Notes: a model not told the origin generated them from the sequence alone. Shown: positions 25,888-36,797, counted from the first letter of the stretch. The stretch is DNA of 64,000 nt from Streptomyces sp. F001 (GCF_004187715.1 NZ_QZWF01000004.1:434001-498000); one strand, 5' to 3'. A program made the numbers and translations.

Positions 25888-26520
25888 ATGACGAGACGAC
25901 GCCCCTGGGCGAGCCGCACCGCCGCAACCGCCGTCGCAGCAGCCGCCCTCGTGGCCATCGCCGCCCCTGCCGAGGCCGCGACCAGCACCGGCACGACCAC
26001 CACCGCCACCACCGCCGCCGCGGCGGACGTGGACTACGACACCTGGCAGAAGGACTGCCAGGCGGTGATGGACCAGGCACTGCCCTACCTGAAGCAGCGC
26101 ATCGCCCAGTCGAAGCCGGGCGAGAAGCAGGCGATCGTCTTCGACATCGACAACACCACCCTGGAGACCGACTTCGGCTTCAGCTACCCGCAGCCGGCCA
26201 ACCAGCCGGTCCTGGAGGTCGCCGAGTACGCCCAGGAGCACGGCGTCGACCTGTTCTTCGTCACGGCCCGCCCGGGCATCATCTACGCGCCCACCGAGTA
26301 CAACCTGGAGAAGGTCGGCTACGAGGTCGACGGCCTCTATGTGCGTGGCTTCCTCGACCTCTTCAAGGACGTCGCCGCCTACAAGACCGCCCAGCGCGTC
26401 GACATCGAGTCCAAGGGCTACACAATCATCGCCAACATCGGCAACAACACCACCGACCTGTCGGGCGGCCACGCTGAGAAGACGTACAAGCTGCCGGACT
26501 ACGACGGGCAGTTGTCCTGA
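25888..26520 (+). CDS. Secreted HAD-superfamily acid phosphatase (class B type)
   Basis: A 210-residue protein with a twin-Arg-like start (MTRRRPWASR) and hydrophobic signal segment ending near APAEAA. The HAD motif I IVFDIDNTTLETD supplies the two catalytic Asp; motif II is FFVTARPG, and the acidic motif near the C-terminus is in NIGNNTTDLSGGHAEK. Similar to the plant-type/class B acid phosphatase family, which releases phosphate from organic esters outside the cell. ATG 25888 follows GAAGGGACC. Two 11-base direct repeats (25849-25870) lie just upstream. Confidence 0.88.
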   Translation: MTRRRPWASRTAATAVAAAALVAIAAPAEAATSTGTTTTATTAAAADVDYDTWQKDCQAVMDQALPYLKQRIAQSKPGEKQAIVFDIDNTTLETDFGFSYPQPANQPVLEVAEYAQEHGVDLFFVTARPGIIYAPTEYNLEKVGYEVDGLYVRGFLDLFKDVAAYKTAQRVDIESKGYTIIANIGNNTTDLSGGHAEKTYKLPDYDGQLS

Positions 26521-26532
26521 CCCAGCAACAGA

Positions 26533-26576
26533 GAAGGGGCTGCCCCCGGGACTCGCGTCCCGGGGGCAGCCCCTTC
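26533..26576. terminator. Strong bidirectional terminator between acid phosphatase and clpC
   Basis: A 19-bp perfect stem: GAAGGGGCTGCCCCCGGGA (26533-26551) with its complement (26558-26576) across a 6-base loop ctcgcg. It lies 12 bases after the phosphatase stop and 31 bases beyond the clpC stop, so it can serve both converging genes. Confidence 0.9.
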
Positions 26577-26607
26577 TTCGATCTTCGGTTCAGGCCGAGC
26601 GCAGCGG

Positions 26608-29133
<2,526 letters not shown>

Positions 29134-29575
29134 CGTTAATCGCTCCTCAGAGCGGTCAGGCAGTAAGGGGAACTTCCCCTCCCTGTCCTTCCGCAGCTTA
29201 GTCCCGCAAGCGGGGACCGCTCATTCCAACTGCCGACACCGTCGATGGCCTCCTGACCTCGAACGCCGACATCTGCTCCAACCCGATGGTGCGAGACGAT
29301 GTTCCCGCAGGCCAGGCAGTTACCCTCACCATCAGTACGCCGATGGCGAACGTGAGACGTCCTCTCCTGCGTGTCGCCCCCTCCCACTAGGGATGTCTTA
29401 CCCGCTCGGACTGACAGTCCATGCGGCGCGCGCCCGTTCCCTCAGCTACGGGCGAACAACCTTGCGCCACCCCACGCCCCCACACGCCCCCGCATTCGGC
29501 ACTCTGCGCATTCACTGGAACACTCAGCGTAACCCGCACGTCCTTTTGACGGTTGCGCTGGACATGGTTGGCGCT
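29134..29575. other. Intergenic region upstream of clpC and of the SCO3374-like gene
   Basis: A 442-base stretch between divergent genes. It contains the ClgR-type operator at 29338-29351 and a weaker, near-consensus copy at 29444-29457 (GTTCGC-CCGTA-GCT on the minus strand). No convincing ORF was found; an 83-codon minus frame at 29136-29387 looks spurious. Confidence 0.55.
29338..29351 (-). promoter_or_regulatory. ClgR operator of clpC
   Basis: On the minus strand this reads GTTCGC-CATCG-GCG, an exact match to the GTTCGC-N5-GCG operator described for ClgR, the activator of clp and lon genes in Streptomyces. It lies about 205 bases upstream of the clpC start and in the right orientation. 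Function is inferred from the motif and position. Confidence 0.72.
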
Positions 29576-30247
29576 ATGTCCATGGTCCCCCTTCCCTGCC
29601 GACCGCTCGACTCGAGCGACCGGGTGCGGCGGTGGTACGAGAACGAACTGGGCTGGGCGACCGTGCCCGGCCCTCCGATCCGCCTGTGTGTGGGCCTGCG
29701 CTTCGACGTTCTGGACGTGCCGGCCGAGGCGGGCTGCGCCGCCCTGCGGCATCTGGATCCCGGCTCCCCGGTGGCCGTGCGGGGCGACCGGATGCGGCTG
29801 CTGGTGGCCGCGGGCAGCACCGAGGAGCTGCCGGGGCTGCTGGACTGGCTGGAGTGGGGCGCCCTGCCCCTGGACCTGACGGCCATCGGCCCGGGCGGCG
29901 TCATGGACGCCCCGAGGCCCCCGGGAGGCGGCGCAGCACTCGCGGATACGTGCTCGGATCCGCTCTTGGATCCACTGGAGCCGGGTGAGCCTGAGACGGG
30001 GCCTACCGGCCCGGCCGGAGGTCGGCCGCTTTCCCCGGGCTGCTCAGGCGGCTCTCTTCAGGGGGCCGCCGTGTGGCTGCGGCCCCCCGAGCCGGGGTGC
30101 GAGGTCGAGGCCTCGCTGCCGACGCTGTCGGCCATGGGGGGCGGTGGGGGCGCCCCCGATCTCGTACGGCTGGTGGACACGGTGGCCACTCACTGCCACC
30201 GGATCCGACTGCGACGCGCGTGCGCTCAGCCGTTCGCCTTCTCGTAG
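29576..30247 (+). CDS. SCO3374-family protein of unknown function
   Basis: A 223-residue protein beginning MSMVPLPCRPLDSSDRVRRW. The first ~110 residues (YENELGWATVPGPPIRLCVG, LRFDVLDVPAEAG) look like the start of a small globular domain, distantly like the N-terminal part of actinobacterial Prim-Pol-type proteins, but catalytic residues are not evident. The second half is Pro/Gly-rich and ends in a basic RIRLRRACAQ segment. Its last 22 bases overlap the 3' end of the convergent lsr2. An alternative ATG lies at 29564. Confidence 0.65.
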   Translation: MSMVPLPCRPLDSSDRVRRWYENELGWATVPGPPIRLCVGLRFDVLDVPAEAGCAALRHLDPGSPVAVRGDRMRLLVAAGSTEELPGLLDWLEWGALPLDLTAIGPGGVMDAPRPPGGGAALADTCSDPLLDPLEPGEPETGPTGPAGGRPLSPGCSGGSLQGAAVWLRPPEPGCEVEASLPTLSAMGGGGGAPDLVRLVDTVATHCHRIRLRRACAQPFAFS

Positions 30248-30561
30248 GCCTCGCGAATGGACGCCGGAACACGGCCACGGTCGTTGACCTCGTAACCGTT
30301 CTCCTTCGCCCACGCACGGATCGCAGCGGTGTCCTGGCTGCCGCCGGCCGCGGCACGCGCCTTTCCACGCCCGCCGGAAGCACGGCCACCGGTACGCCGG
30401 CCGCCCTTCACATAGGGGTCGAGAAGGCCGCGAAGCTTGTCCGCATTGGCGGTCGTGAGATCGATCTCGTACGTCTTGCCGTCCAGCGCGAACGTCACCG
30501 TCTCGTCCGCCTCGCCGCCGTCGAGGTCGTCGACAAGAAGGACCTGAACCTTCTGTGCCAC
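30226..30561 (-). CDS. lsr2: Lsr2, nucleoid-associated xenogeneic silencer
   Basis: A 111-residue actinobacterial H-NS analogue. The N-terminal dimerisation part is AQKVQVLLVDDLDGGEADE; the linker is Arg/Gly-rich; the C-terminal AT-hook-like DNA-binding motif is ENGYEVNDRGRVPASIREAY, containing RGR, with IRAWAKENGY just before. GTG 30561 has AAAGGAAA four bases upstream. Lsr2 coats AT-rich DNA and silences foreign genes and specialised metabolism clusters. Its own upstream region (30574-30730) is the most AT-rich part of this neighbourhood, consistent with autoregulation. Confidence 0.96.
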   Translation of the reverse strand: MAQKVQVLLVDDLDGGEADETVTFALDGKTYEIDLTTANADKLRGLLDPYVKGGRRTGGRASGGRGKARAAAGGSQDTAAIRAWAKENGYEVNDRGRVPASIREAYEKANG

Positions 30562-30573
30562 CGGATTTCCTTT

Positions 30574-30806
30574 CATCGATAACGTGAGGGCCGGGGGCCT
30601 GCGGCGTCCGCCCGTTTCGCCGCCCCCTGTTATATGCACTACTGCAGTACGTCGGAAAGCAAACCGCTTTTGCGGGAAAAACACAAACCCCCGGCAGAGA
30701 CCGACCGCGACTCCCCGCCCGGAAACATGCGCGTTTCGGACATAGGGAACGGAGCAGCGGGGTCGGACGGAATACTCCTCGCATACCACCGGCATACCCG
30801 CGGCGA
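30574..30806 (-). promoter_or_regulatory. AT-rich lsr2 promoter region
   Basis: The segment 30620-30700 is AT-rich for this genome. It includes the palindrome TACTGCAGTA and a small hairpin CCGC-tttt-GCGG. It contains no gene. AT-rich tracts here would suit Lsr2 autobinding; no precise promoter can be assigned. Confidence 0.45.
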
Positions 30807-31340
30807 TCACAGATGCAGAAGCATCCGGCTGTTGCCCAAGGTGTTCGGTTTCACTCGTTCGAGTCCGAGGAACTCGGCGACGCCCTCGTCATAGGAACGG
30901 AGCAGCTCGGCGTAGACATCGGTGTCGACCGGCGTCTCACCGATCTCCACGAAGCCGTGCCTGCCGAAGAAGTCCACTTCGAAGGTCAGACAGAAAACGC
31001 GGCGAACACCCAGCCAGCGTGCGGTCTGGAGCAACTTCTCCAGCAACTGATGGCCGACGCCGGCGCCCTTGAGGCCGGGCTTCACGGCGAGCGTGCGGAC
31101 TTCCGCGAGGTCTTCCCACATCACGTGCAGTGCACCGCAGCCGACCACCTCGGCGTTGTCGTCACGTTCCGCGACCCAGAACTCCTGGATGTCCTCGTAA
31201 AGCGTCACCGTGGCTTTGTCGAGCAGGATGCCGAGGCGGACGTACGCGTCGAGCAGTCGGCGGACGGCCGGGACATCACTGGTCCGGGCCCGCCGGACGG
31301 TGATGGCTTTAGCGGTGACTTCGGGGCTCTCTGCGGACAT
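30807..31340 (-). CDS. GNAT-family amino-acid N-acetyltransferase (ArgA-like)
   Basis: A 177-residue single-domain acetyltransferase. The acetyl-CoA binding motif is VKPGLKGAGVGHQLLEKLL (the Q/RxxGxG/A pattern); EVRTLAV is the preceding beta strand. It resembles the short N-acetylglutamate synthases of actinobacteria such as M. tuberculosis Rv2747, which start arginine biosynthesis. It has no amino-acid-kinase domain. The substrate is inferred from overall similarity, not proven. Confidence 0.85.
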   Translation of the reverse strand: MSAESPEVTAKAITVRRARTSDVPAVRRLLDAYVRLGILLDKATVTLYEDIQEFWVAERDDNAEVVGCGALHVMWEDLAEVRTLAVKPGLKGAGVGHQLLEKLLQTARWLGVRRVFCLTFEVDFFGRHGFVEIGETPVDTDVYAELLRSYDEGVAEFLGLERVKPNTLGNSRMLLHL

Positions 31341-31349
31341 GAGCGGACG

Positions 31350-31814
31350 CTATCGCCCGCTGCCCTCCGGTGCCGAGCCGGGGTTCTCGCCCGCGCTATC
31401 GGAGGGGGATTCCGGGGCCGGGGTGCGTTCAGCAGGTGGGGGTGCGGGCGTTTCCGGGCCCTGGACGATGCGTACGGCGTCGCGCAGCGCCTGTCGCTGT
31501 TCCTCGCTCATCATGCCGAAGAAGGCGACGAGCGCGGCGGCGGGGTTGTCACTCTGCGACCAGGCCTCGTTCATGAGGGCGGCGGCGTAGGCGGCCCGGG
31601 TGGAGACGGCCTCATATCGATAGGCCCGGCCTTCCGACTCGCGGCGTACCCAGCCCTTCTGATGGAGATTGTCCATAACGGTCATCACCGTGGTGTAGGC
31701 GATGGACCGTTCCTGCTGAAGATCTTCCAGGACTTCTCGAACGGTCACCGGGCGGTTCCACTTCCACACCCGCGTCATGACCGCGTCTTCGAGTTCTCCC
31801 AATGGGCGAGGCAC
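31350..31814 (-). CDS. BlaI/MecI/CopY-type transcriptional repressor
   Basis: A 154-residue protein. The first ~75 residues are a winged helix of the BlaI type (LGELEDAVMTRVWKWNRPVT, TVMTVMDNLHQKGWV); a short dimerisation helix follows, then a Pro/Glu-rich disordered tail. Members repress beta-lactamase or metal-transport genes and are usually removed by proteolysis or metal. No BlaR-type sensor or beta-lactamase is adjacent. It lies nine bases upstream of the acetyltransferase gene on the same strand, so the two may be co-transcribed. Confidence 0.9.
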   Translation of the reverse strand: MPRPLGELEDAVMTRVWKWNRPVTVREVLEDLQQERSIAYTTVMTVMDNLHQKGWVRRESEGRAYRYEAVSTRAAYAAALMNEAWSQSDNPAAALVAFFGMMSEEQRQALRDAVRIVQGPETPAPPPAERTPAPESPSDSAGENPGSAPEGSGR

Positions 31815-31963
31815 AACTCATCACAGTAGTGGGATGTCTGTGCACTTGCGCACCGAACCGGCACGTTCAGTTACTTTTCTCCGCAAACCAGAAAAAATTG
31901 GGCGGACTTGTGCGGGGTGGTCGGCGCGTGGGTGGCCGGGTGGCCGGGTCGTCGTGCGGCAGC

Positions 31964-32143
31964 TCAGGCGTCGCTGCGCGTGGAGGACTGACGGGCACCC
32001 TCCGCACGCGCGATGGCTGCATCGACGACCGCGTCCTCCTTGGCCTTGTTGGTGCCGCCCTGGGTCTTCACGATCACCCTGATCACACCGATGAAGAACA
32101 CGGCCATGACGAACGGGGGCAGGAGCGCGGAGACGTAGTCCAT
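31964..32143 (-). CDS. Small single-pass membrane protein (59 residues)
   Basis: The frame starts MDYVSALLPPFVMAVFFIGV, giving one transmembrane helix at residues ~5-25. It is followed by a polar helical tail (KTQGGTNKAKEDAVVDAAIA) and a Ser/Arg-rich end. The ATG is separated by only three bases from the stop of the upstream 309-residue gene, so translation is probably coupled. Third-position GC and the coherent TM-plus-amphipathic-tail design support a real gene. Function unknown. Confidence 0.75.
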   Translation of the reverse strand: MDYVSALLPPFVMAVFFIGVIRVIVKTQGGTNKAKEDAVVDAAIARAEGARQSSTRSDA

Positions 32144-32146
32144 GGC

Positions 32147-33076
32147 TCAAGGGTAGACGCGGGGGCGGGGTGGCTGGGCGGGGGCCGGTGGGTGGGCGTG
32201 TGGGGCGCGGCGTGGGGGCGGCGACAGGGGTGGCGGGCGGGCGTGGGGGGCTGGCGGGTCTGGCGGGGGCGCGGCAGGAGCGGGGCGGCGTGGGGTGCGG
32301 CGGGGCGGCGTGGGTGCGGCGGGTGCGGGGTGCGCAGCGGGGCGGGCGCGGCGGGCGGAGCTTGGACTGGGGCGGTCAGCCGGCGGCGAGCTGGTGCGGG
32401 GGTTCGTGGGGGGCTGGGGTGGCTTGCGGCGGGGGAAGACCTCGCCCGGGGTGGGGACGGGGCGGCGGACGGTTGGGGGGTGGCGGGCCTCGGCGTCGGC
32501 CGGGGCGGGCTTTTCCGGGGGTTCTTCTCGGGCTTCTCGCCGGGCTTCGCTGCGGGGTCCTCGTCCGCGCCCGAGAGGCCGCCTGACAGGCCGCCGGGGA
32601 GGGCCAGGAGGCGTGTGGCGGGGGGTGGGGGCCATCGGGGCACGGGCGGCTGCCGGTTCTGCCGTGGCGGGGGCGCTGTGGGCGAGGCGGGCGCACACGT
32701 CCTGTTCGGCGAGCCTCTGGCAGCGGTCCAGCAGGACGGCGGCCGTGGGGGTGCCGCGTAGCGCGCGGAGCGCGGCGAGGTCGTCGGGGTGGGGGCGGTA
32801 TCCGGCGCGGAGGGCCTCCTCCAGGAGCGTGACGTAACCGGCCGCGGCGCCGGGCAGGGCGGCACGGTAGCGGGCCAGGTCGGCCACGAGGAAGGCTCGC
32901 AGGCGGGCGACCTCACGCACCGCCTCGTCGAGCGACTCGGCGAGGTGAAGGCAGTCCTGGACGTCCTCGGCCGAGGCCTGGCCGGGGTGGAGGGCGAGGG
33001 CGAGAGCGCGGCGGAGCACACGCAGCTCCTCCACACCGAACGCCATGCCGCCGCGGGATCCGTAAGGCGTGGGCAT
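32147..33076 (-). CDS. Protein with helical N-terminal domain and long Pro/Arg/Ala-rich tail (unknown)
   Basis: Taken from ATG 33076, 309 residues. Residues ~10-125 are a compact helical domain (MAFGVEELRVLRRALALALH, EDVQDCLHLAESLDEAVREV, LRAFLVADLARYRAALPGAA). From ~140 onward the sequence is low-complexity Pro/Arg/Ala (about 170 residues), likely disordered and nucleic-acid or membrane binding by charge. The frame is open 42 codons upstream but this looks non-coding. Operon with the small membrane protein. No family recognised. Confidence 0.72.
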   Translation of the reverse strand: MPTPYGSRGGMAFGVEELRVLRRALALALHPGQASAEDVQDCLHLAESLDEAVREVARLRAFLVADLARYRAALPGAAAGYVTLLEEALRAGYRPHPDDLAALRALRGTPTAAVLLDRCQRLAEQDVCARLAHSAPATAEPAAARAPMAPTPRHTPPGPPRRPVRRPLGRGRGPRSEARREAREEPPEKPAPADAEARHPPTVRRPVPTPGEVFPRRKPPQPPTNPRTSSPPADRPSPSSARRARPAAHPAPAAPTPPRRTPRRPAPAAPPPDPPAPHARPPPLSPPPRRAPHAHPPAPAQPPRPRVYP

Positions 33077-33266
33077 GGACCGACGGTACGCGCTAATCGG
33101 ACAAACCAGTCGAAAGGGGTGGAATGGCGCGCGGGTGTGCCACCCGGGTGGGGGCGCGCCGACTCCCGTCAGTCCGCGGGTGGTCGTGCGCCTGGGCGGC
33201 ACGGGTGGGCGCGGGCGGCGACCCGGCAGCGCCGGGCTGCGCGCTCCCCGCCCAGCGCAACGCCGC

Positions 33267-34064
33267 TCACATGCGGGACACGTTCCGCTCGTACACCAAC
33301 CGCAGCCCGATCAACGTCAGCCACGGCTCGTGTTCGTCGACGACCGAGGATTCGCCCAGGACCATCGGCGCCAGCCCACCCGTCGCGATCACCGTCACGT
33401 CGTCGGGGTCGTCCGCGAGCTCGCGCACCATGCGGTTCACCACGCCGTCGACCTGGCCGGCGAAGCCGTAGACGATGCCCGCCTGCATGGCCTCGACCGT
33501 GTTCTTGCCGATCACGCTGCGCGGCCGGGCGACCTCGATCTTGCGGAGCTGTGCGCCCTTGACGCCGAGTGCCTCGACGGAGATCTCGATGCCGGGGGCG
33601 ATGACACCGCCGACGTACTCCCCGCGCGCGCTGACCGCGTCGAACGTCGTCGCCGTACCGAAGTCGACGACGACGGCCGGGCCTCCGTAGAGCTCTACCG
33701 CGGCGACGGCGTTGATGATGCGGTCGGCGCCCACCTCCTTGGGGTTGTCCGTGAGGATCGGCACTCCCGTCTTCACGCCGGGTTCGACCAGCACCGCGGG
33801 TACGTCGCCGTAGTAGCGGCGGGTCACCTCGCGCAGCTCGTGCAGGACGGACGGGACCGTCGCGCAGATCGCGATGCCGTCGATGCCGTCGCCCAGTTCG
33901 TCCCCGAGGAGGGGGTGCATGCCCATCAGGCCCTGGAGCAGGACCGCCAGCTCGTCGGCCGTGCGGCGCGCGTCCGTGGAGATGCGCCAGTGTTCGACGA
34001 TGTCGTCCCCGTCGAACAGGCCCAGGACCGTGTGCGTGTTGCCTACGTCGATCGTCAGCAGCAT
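33267..34064 (-). CDS. coaX: Type III pantothenate kinase
   Basis: A 265-residue ASKHA-fold kinase catalysing the first step of CoA synthesis from pantothenate. Motifs: LTIDVGNTHTVLGLFDG at the N-terminus, GVPILTDNPKEVGADRI, and VVVDFGTATTFDAVSARGEY. Type III kinases are not feedback-inhibited by CoA. It lies 16 bases downstream of nadC on the same strand, and panC is upstream in the same run, so pantothenate synthesis and phosphorylation are co-located. Confidence 0.96.
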   Translation of the reverse strand: MLLTIDVGNTHTVLGLFDGDDIVEHWRISTDARRTADELAVLLQGLMGMHPLLGDELGDGIDGIAICATVPSVLHELREVTRRYYGDVPAVLVEPGVKTGVPILTDNPKEVGADRIINAVAAVELYGGPAVVVDFGTATTFDAVSARGEYVGGVIAPGIEISVEALGVKGAQLRKIEVARPRSVIGKNTVEAMQAGIVYGFAGQVDGVVNRMVRELADDPDDVTVIATGGLAPMVLGESSVVDEHEPWLTLIGLRLVYERNVSRM

Positions 34065-34080
34065 GGCCGGTTCCCGCTCC

Positions 34081-35061
34081 CTACTCCGCCGCTCGCAGAT
34101 CCAGGCCGATGTCCAGGATCGGGGAGGAGTGCGTCAGGGCTCCTACGGCCAGGTAGTCGACGCCGGTGTCGGCGTACGCCCTGGCGTTGTCCAGGGTCAG
34201 CCGGCCGGATGCCTCGAGGGCCGCGCGGCCGTGTACGAGGGCCACCGCCTCCTCGCACTCGCCCGGGGTGAAGTTGTCCAGCAGGATCAGGTCGGCGCCC
34301 GCGTCGACCACCTCGCGCAGCTGGTGCAGGGTGTCGACCTCGACCTCGATCGGTACGTCCGGGAAGGCCTCCCGTACGGCCTTGAAGGCCGCTGCCACGC
34401 CGCCCGCGGCGACCACGTGGTTGTCCTTGACCAGGGCCGCGTCCGAGAGCGACATGCGGTGGTTCATGCCGCCGCCGCAGCGGACCGCGAATTTCTCGAG
34501 TGAGCGCAGACCGGGGGTCGTCTTGCGGGTGTCCCGGACCTTCGCCTTGGTGCCCTCCAGAACGTCCGCCCACGCGCGCGTGGCCGTCGCGATGCCCGAG
34601 AGGCGGCACAGGAGGTTGAGCGCGCTGCGTTCGGCGGTGAGCAGGTCGCGGGTGCGGGTGGTGATCGAGAGGAGCTTCTGGCCCTCCGCCACGCGGTCGC
34701 CGTCCTCGACGTGGCGTTCGACCTCGAACTCGTCCTCGCAGACGATCGACATGACCGCCTCGGCGACCCGCAGGCCCGCCACCACGCCCGCCTCACGCGC
34801 GACGAAGTCGGCGGTGGCCACCGCGTCCTCGGGGATCGTCGCGACCGTCGTCACGTCGACGCCGCCCGCGAGGTCCTCCTGGATGGCGACGTTGGCGATG
34901 TCCTCGACCTCCACGGGGTCGAGTCCGGCGTCGGCCAGGAGCTGGGCGAGTGCCGGGTCCAGGCCGCACTCCAGGTATGCCGCGTCGTCGGTGTCCGCGC
35001 CGCAGGCACAGCCGTCGCCGCAGCCGTCGGACGGGGCGAGGGGAAGGTCGGGGGTGCTCAC
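34081..35061 (-). CDS. nadC: Nicotinate-nucleotide pyrophosphorylase (quinolinate PRTase)
   Basis: A 326-residue enzyme converting quinolinate and PRPP to nicotinate mononucleotide. Diagnostic segments: IQEDLAGGVDVTT, LNLLCRLSGIATATRAW, DTRKTTPGLRSLEKFAVRCG and LILLDNFTPGE. The N-terminus carries an extra ~30 residues with a cysteine cluster (DGCGDGCACGAD), absent from the classic enzyme, of unknown purpose. GTG 35061 is five bases from the nadB stop, so they are co-translated. nadA is not in the window. Confidence 0.95.
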   Translation of the reverse strand: MSTPDLPLAPSDGCGDGCACGADTDDAAYLECGLDPALAQLLADAGLDPVEVEDIANVAIQEDLAGGVDVTTVATIPEDAVATADFVAREAGVVAGLRVAEAVMSIVCEDEFEVERHVEDGDRVAEGQKLLSITTRTRDLLTAERSALNLLCRLSGIATATRAWADVLEGTKAKVRDTRKTTPGLRSLEKFAVRCGGGMNHRMSLSDAALVKDNHVVAAGGVAAAFKAVREAFPDVPIEVEVDTLHQLREVVDAGADLILLDNFTPGECEEAVALVHGRAALEASGRLTLDNARAYADTGVDYLAVGALTHSSPILDIGLDLRAAE

Positions 35062-35066
35062 TGCTG

Positions 35067-36797
35067 TCACTGCTCCTGGGGACGGTGCGCCGGGTGGTGC
35101 GGCCGGGTCGGGGGGAAGTCTGCGGTATCGGTGGTGTGTACGGCGAGCGTGCGGTCCGGATTCAGCCGTACGACGATGTGGCGGCGCCATGCCGTGTCGT
35201 CGCGCTCGGCGTGGTCCTCACGCCAGTGGCAGCCGCGGGTCTCCTCGCGCAGCCGGGCGGCGGCGACCAGGACGCGGGCCACACACAGGAGGTTGGTGGA
35301 CTCCCACGTGTCGACGCCGGGCTCGGCCGTCTTGCCGTTCTCCTCGAGGGCGTCGCGTGCCTCGGCGTGCAGGTGCTGGAGCTGTTCGGCGGCCTTGGTG
35401 AGGGAGTCGGCGGAGCGCAGGACGCCCGCGCCCTCGGTCATGATCCGCTGGATCGTGAAGCGGTCCTCGGGCGCGAGCAGGGGGTGGGCCGGCTGCTCCG
35501 GCTGCGGAACAGGGGCGGGCACGCGCGCGTGGAGGCCGTTGTGCCGGTGGGTCACCGCGATGTCGTGGGCTATGCGCTCGGCATAGACCAGGCCTTCGAG
35601 GAGGCTGTTCGAGGCGAGGCGGTTCGCGCCGTGCACACCTGTGCAGGCGACCTCGCCGCACGCGTACAGGCCCGGCACGGTCGTACGGCCGTGGGAGTCG
35701 GTGCGTACGCCCCCGGAGGCGTAGTGGGCGGCCGGGGCGATCGGGATCGGCTCGTGGACCGGGTCGATGCCGTGGGCGCGGCAGGCGGCGAGGATCGTGG
35801 GGAAGCGGTGCTCCCACATGTCGGCGCCGAAGTGCCGGGCGTCGAGGAACATGTGCTCGGCGTCCTGCTCCTGCATGCGGCGCATGATGGCCTTGGCGAC
35901 GATGTCCCGGGGGGCCAGTTCCGCGAGTTCGTGCCGGCCGGCCATGAAGCGCACGCCGTCGGCGTCCACCAGGTGGGCGCCCTCGCCCCGTACCGCCTCG
36001 GAGACCAGCGGCTGCTGGCCCTCGGCGTCCGGGCCCAGGAACAGCACGGTGGGATGGAACTGGACGAACTCGAGGTCGGAGACCTCCGCGCCCGCGCGCA
36101 GCGCCAGGGCCACGCCGTCGCCCGTGGAGACCGAGGGGTTGGTGGTCGCCGAGAAGACCTGGCCCATGCCGCCGGTCGCGAGGATCACCGCGGGGGCATG
36201 CACCGCGCCCACGCCGTCGTGCTGGCCCTCACCCATGACATGCAGGGTGACGCCGGCCGTGCGGCCGTCGGCGTCCGTGAGGAGGTCGAGAACCAGGGCG
36301 TTCTCGATCGTGCGCAGGCCACGCGCGCGTACCGCCTCGACGAGGGCACGGGAGATCTCCGCGCCGGTCGCGTCGCCGCCGGCGTGTGCGATGCGGCGCC
36401 GGTGGTGGCCGCCCTCGCGCGTGAGCTCCAGCTCGCCCTCGGTGGACTCGTCGAAGTGCGCGCCGGTCTCGATGAGGCGCCGTACGGCGTCGGGGCCCTC
36501 GGTGACGAGGATCCGAACCGCCTCCACGTCGCACAGCCCCGCGCCCGCCACCAGGGTGTCGTCCAGGTGCTGCTCGGGGCTGTCGCCCTCGCCGAGGGCC
36601 GCGGCGATGCCGCCCTGGGCCCAGCGGGTGGAGCCGTCGTCGAGGCGGGCCTTGGTGACGACGACCGTCGTCATGCCGGCGGCCTGGCAGCGCAGGGCGG
36701 CGGTGAGGCCGGCGACGCCGGAGCCGACGACCACGACGTCCGCGGAGATGGACCAGCCCGGGGCGGGGGCGTGCAGTCGTATGCCTGTGCTGGTCAC
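35067..36797 (-). CDS. nadB: L-aspartate oxidase
   Basis: A 576-residue FAD enzyme that oxidises aspartate to iminoaspartate in NAD synthesis. The FAD dinucleotide motif is VVVGSGVAGLTAAL near residue 22; other hallmarks are STRWAQGGIAAAL, RRRIAHAGGDATGAEI, ATGGMGQVFSATTNP, LEFVQFHPTVLF and ACTGVHGANRLASNSLLEGL. Start GTG 36797 overlaps the panC stop as GTGA. The C-terminal helical domain is complete. Confidence 0.96.
   Translation of the reverse strand: MTSTGIRLHAPAPGWSISADVVVVGSGVAGLTAALRCQAAGMTTVVVTKARLDDGSTRWAQGGIAAALGEGDSPEQHLDDTLVAGAGLCDVEAVRILVTEGPDAVRRLIETGAHFDESTEGELELTREGGHHRRRIAHAGGDATGAEISRALVEAVRARGLRTIENALVLDLLTDADGRTAGVTLHVMGEGQHDGVGAVHAPAVILATGGMGQVFSATTNPSVSTGDGVALALRAGAEVSDLEFVQFHPTVLFLGPDAEGQQPLVSEAVRGEGAHLVDADGVRFMAGRHELAELAPRDIVAKAIMRRMQEQDAEHMFLDARHFGADMWEHRFPTILAACRAHGIDPVHEPIPIAPAAHYASGGVRTDSHGRTTVPGLYACGEVACTGVHGANRLASNSLLEGLVYAERIAHDIAVTHRHNGLHARVPAPVPQPEQPAHPLLAPEDRFTIQRIMTEGAGVLRSADSLTKAAEQLQHLHAEARDALEENGKTAEPGVDTWESTNLLCVARVLVAAARLREETRGCHWREDHAERDDTAWRRHIVVRLNPDRTLAVHTTDTADFPPTRPHHPAHRPQEQ

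Noticed and set aside
29136..29387. 83-codon minus-strand frame upstream of clpC
   Set aside because: No family resemblance, no good ribosome site, and it covers the ClgR operator; more likely leader DNA.
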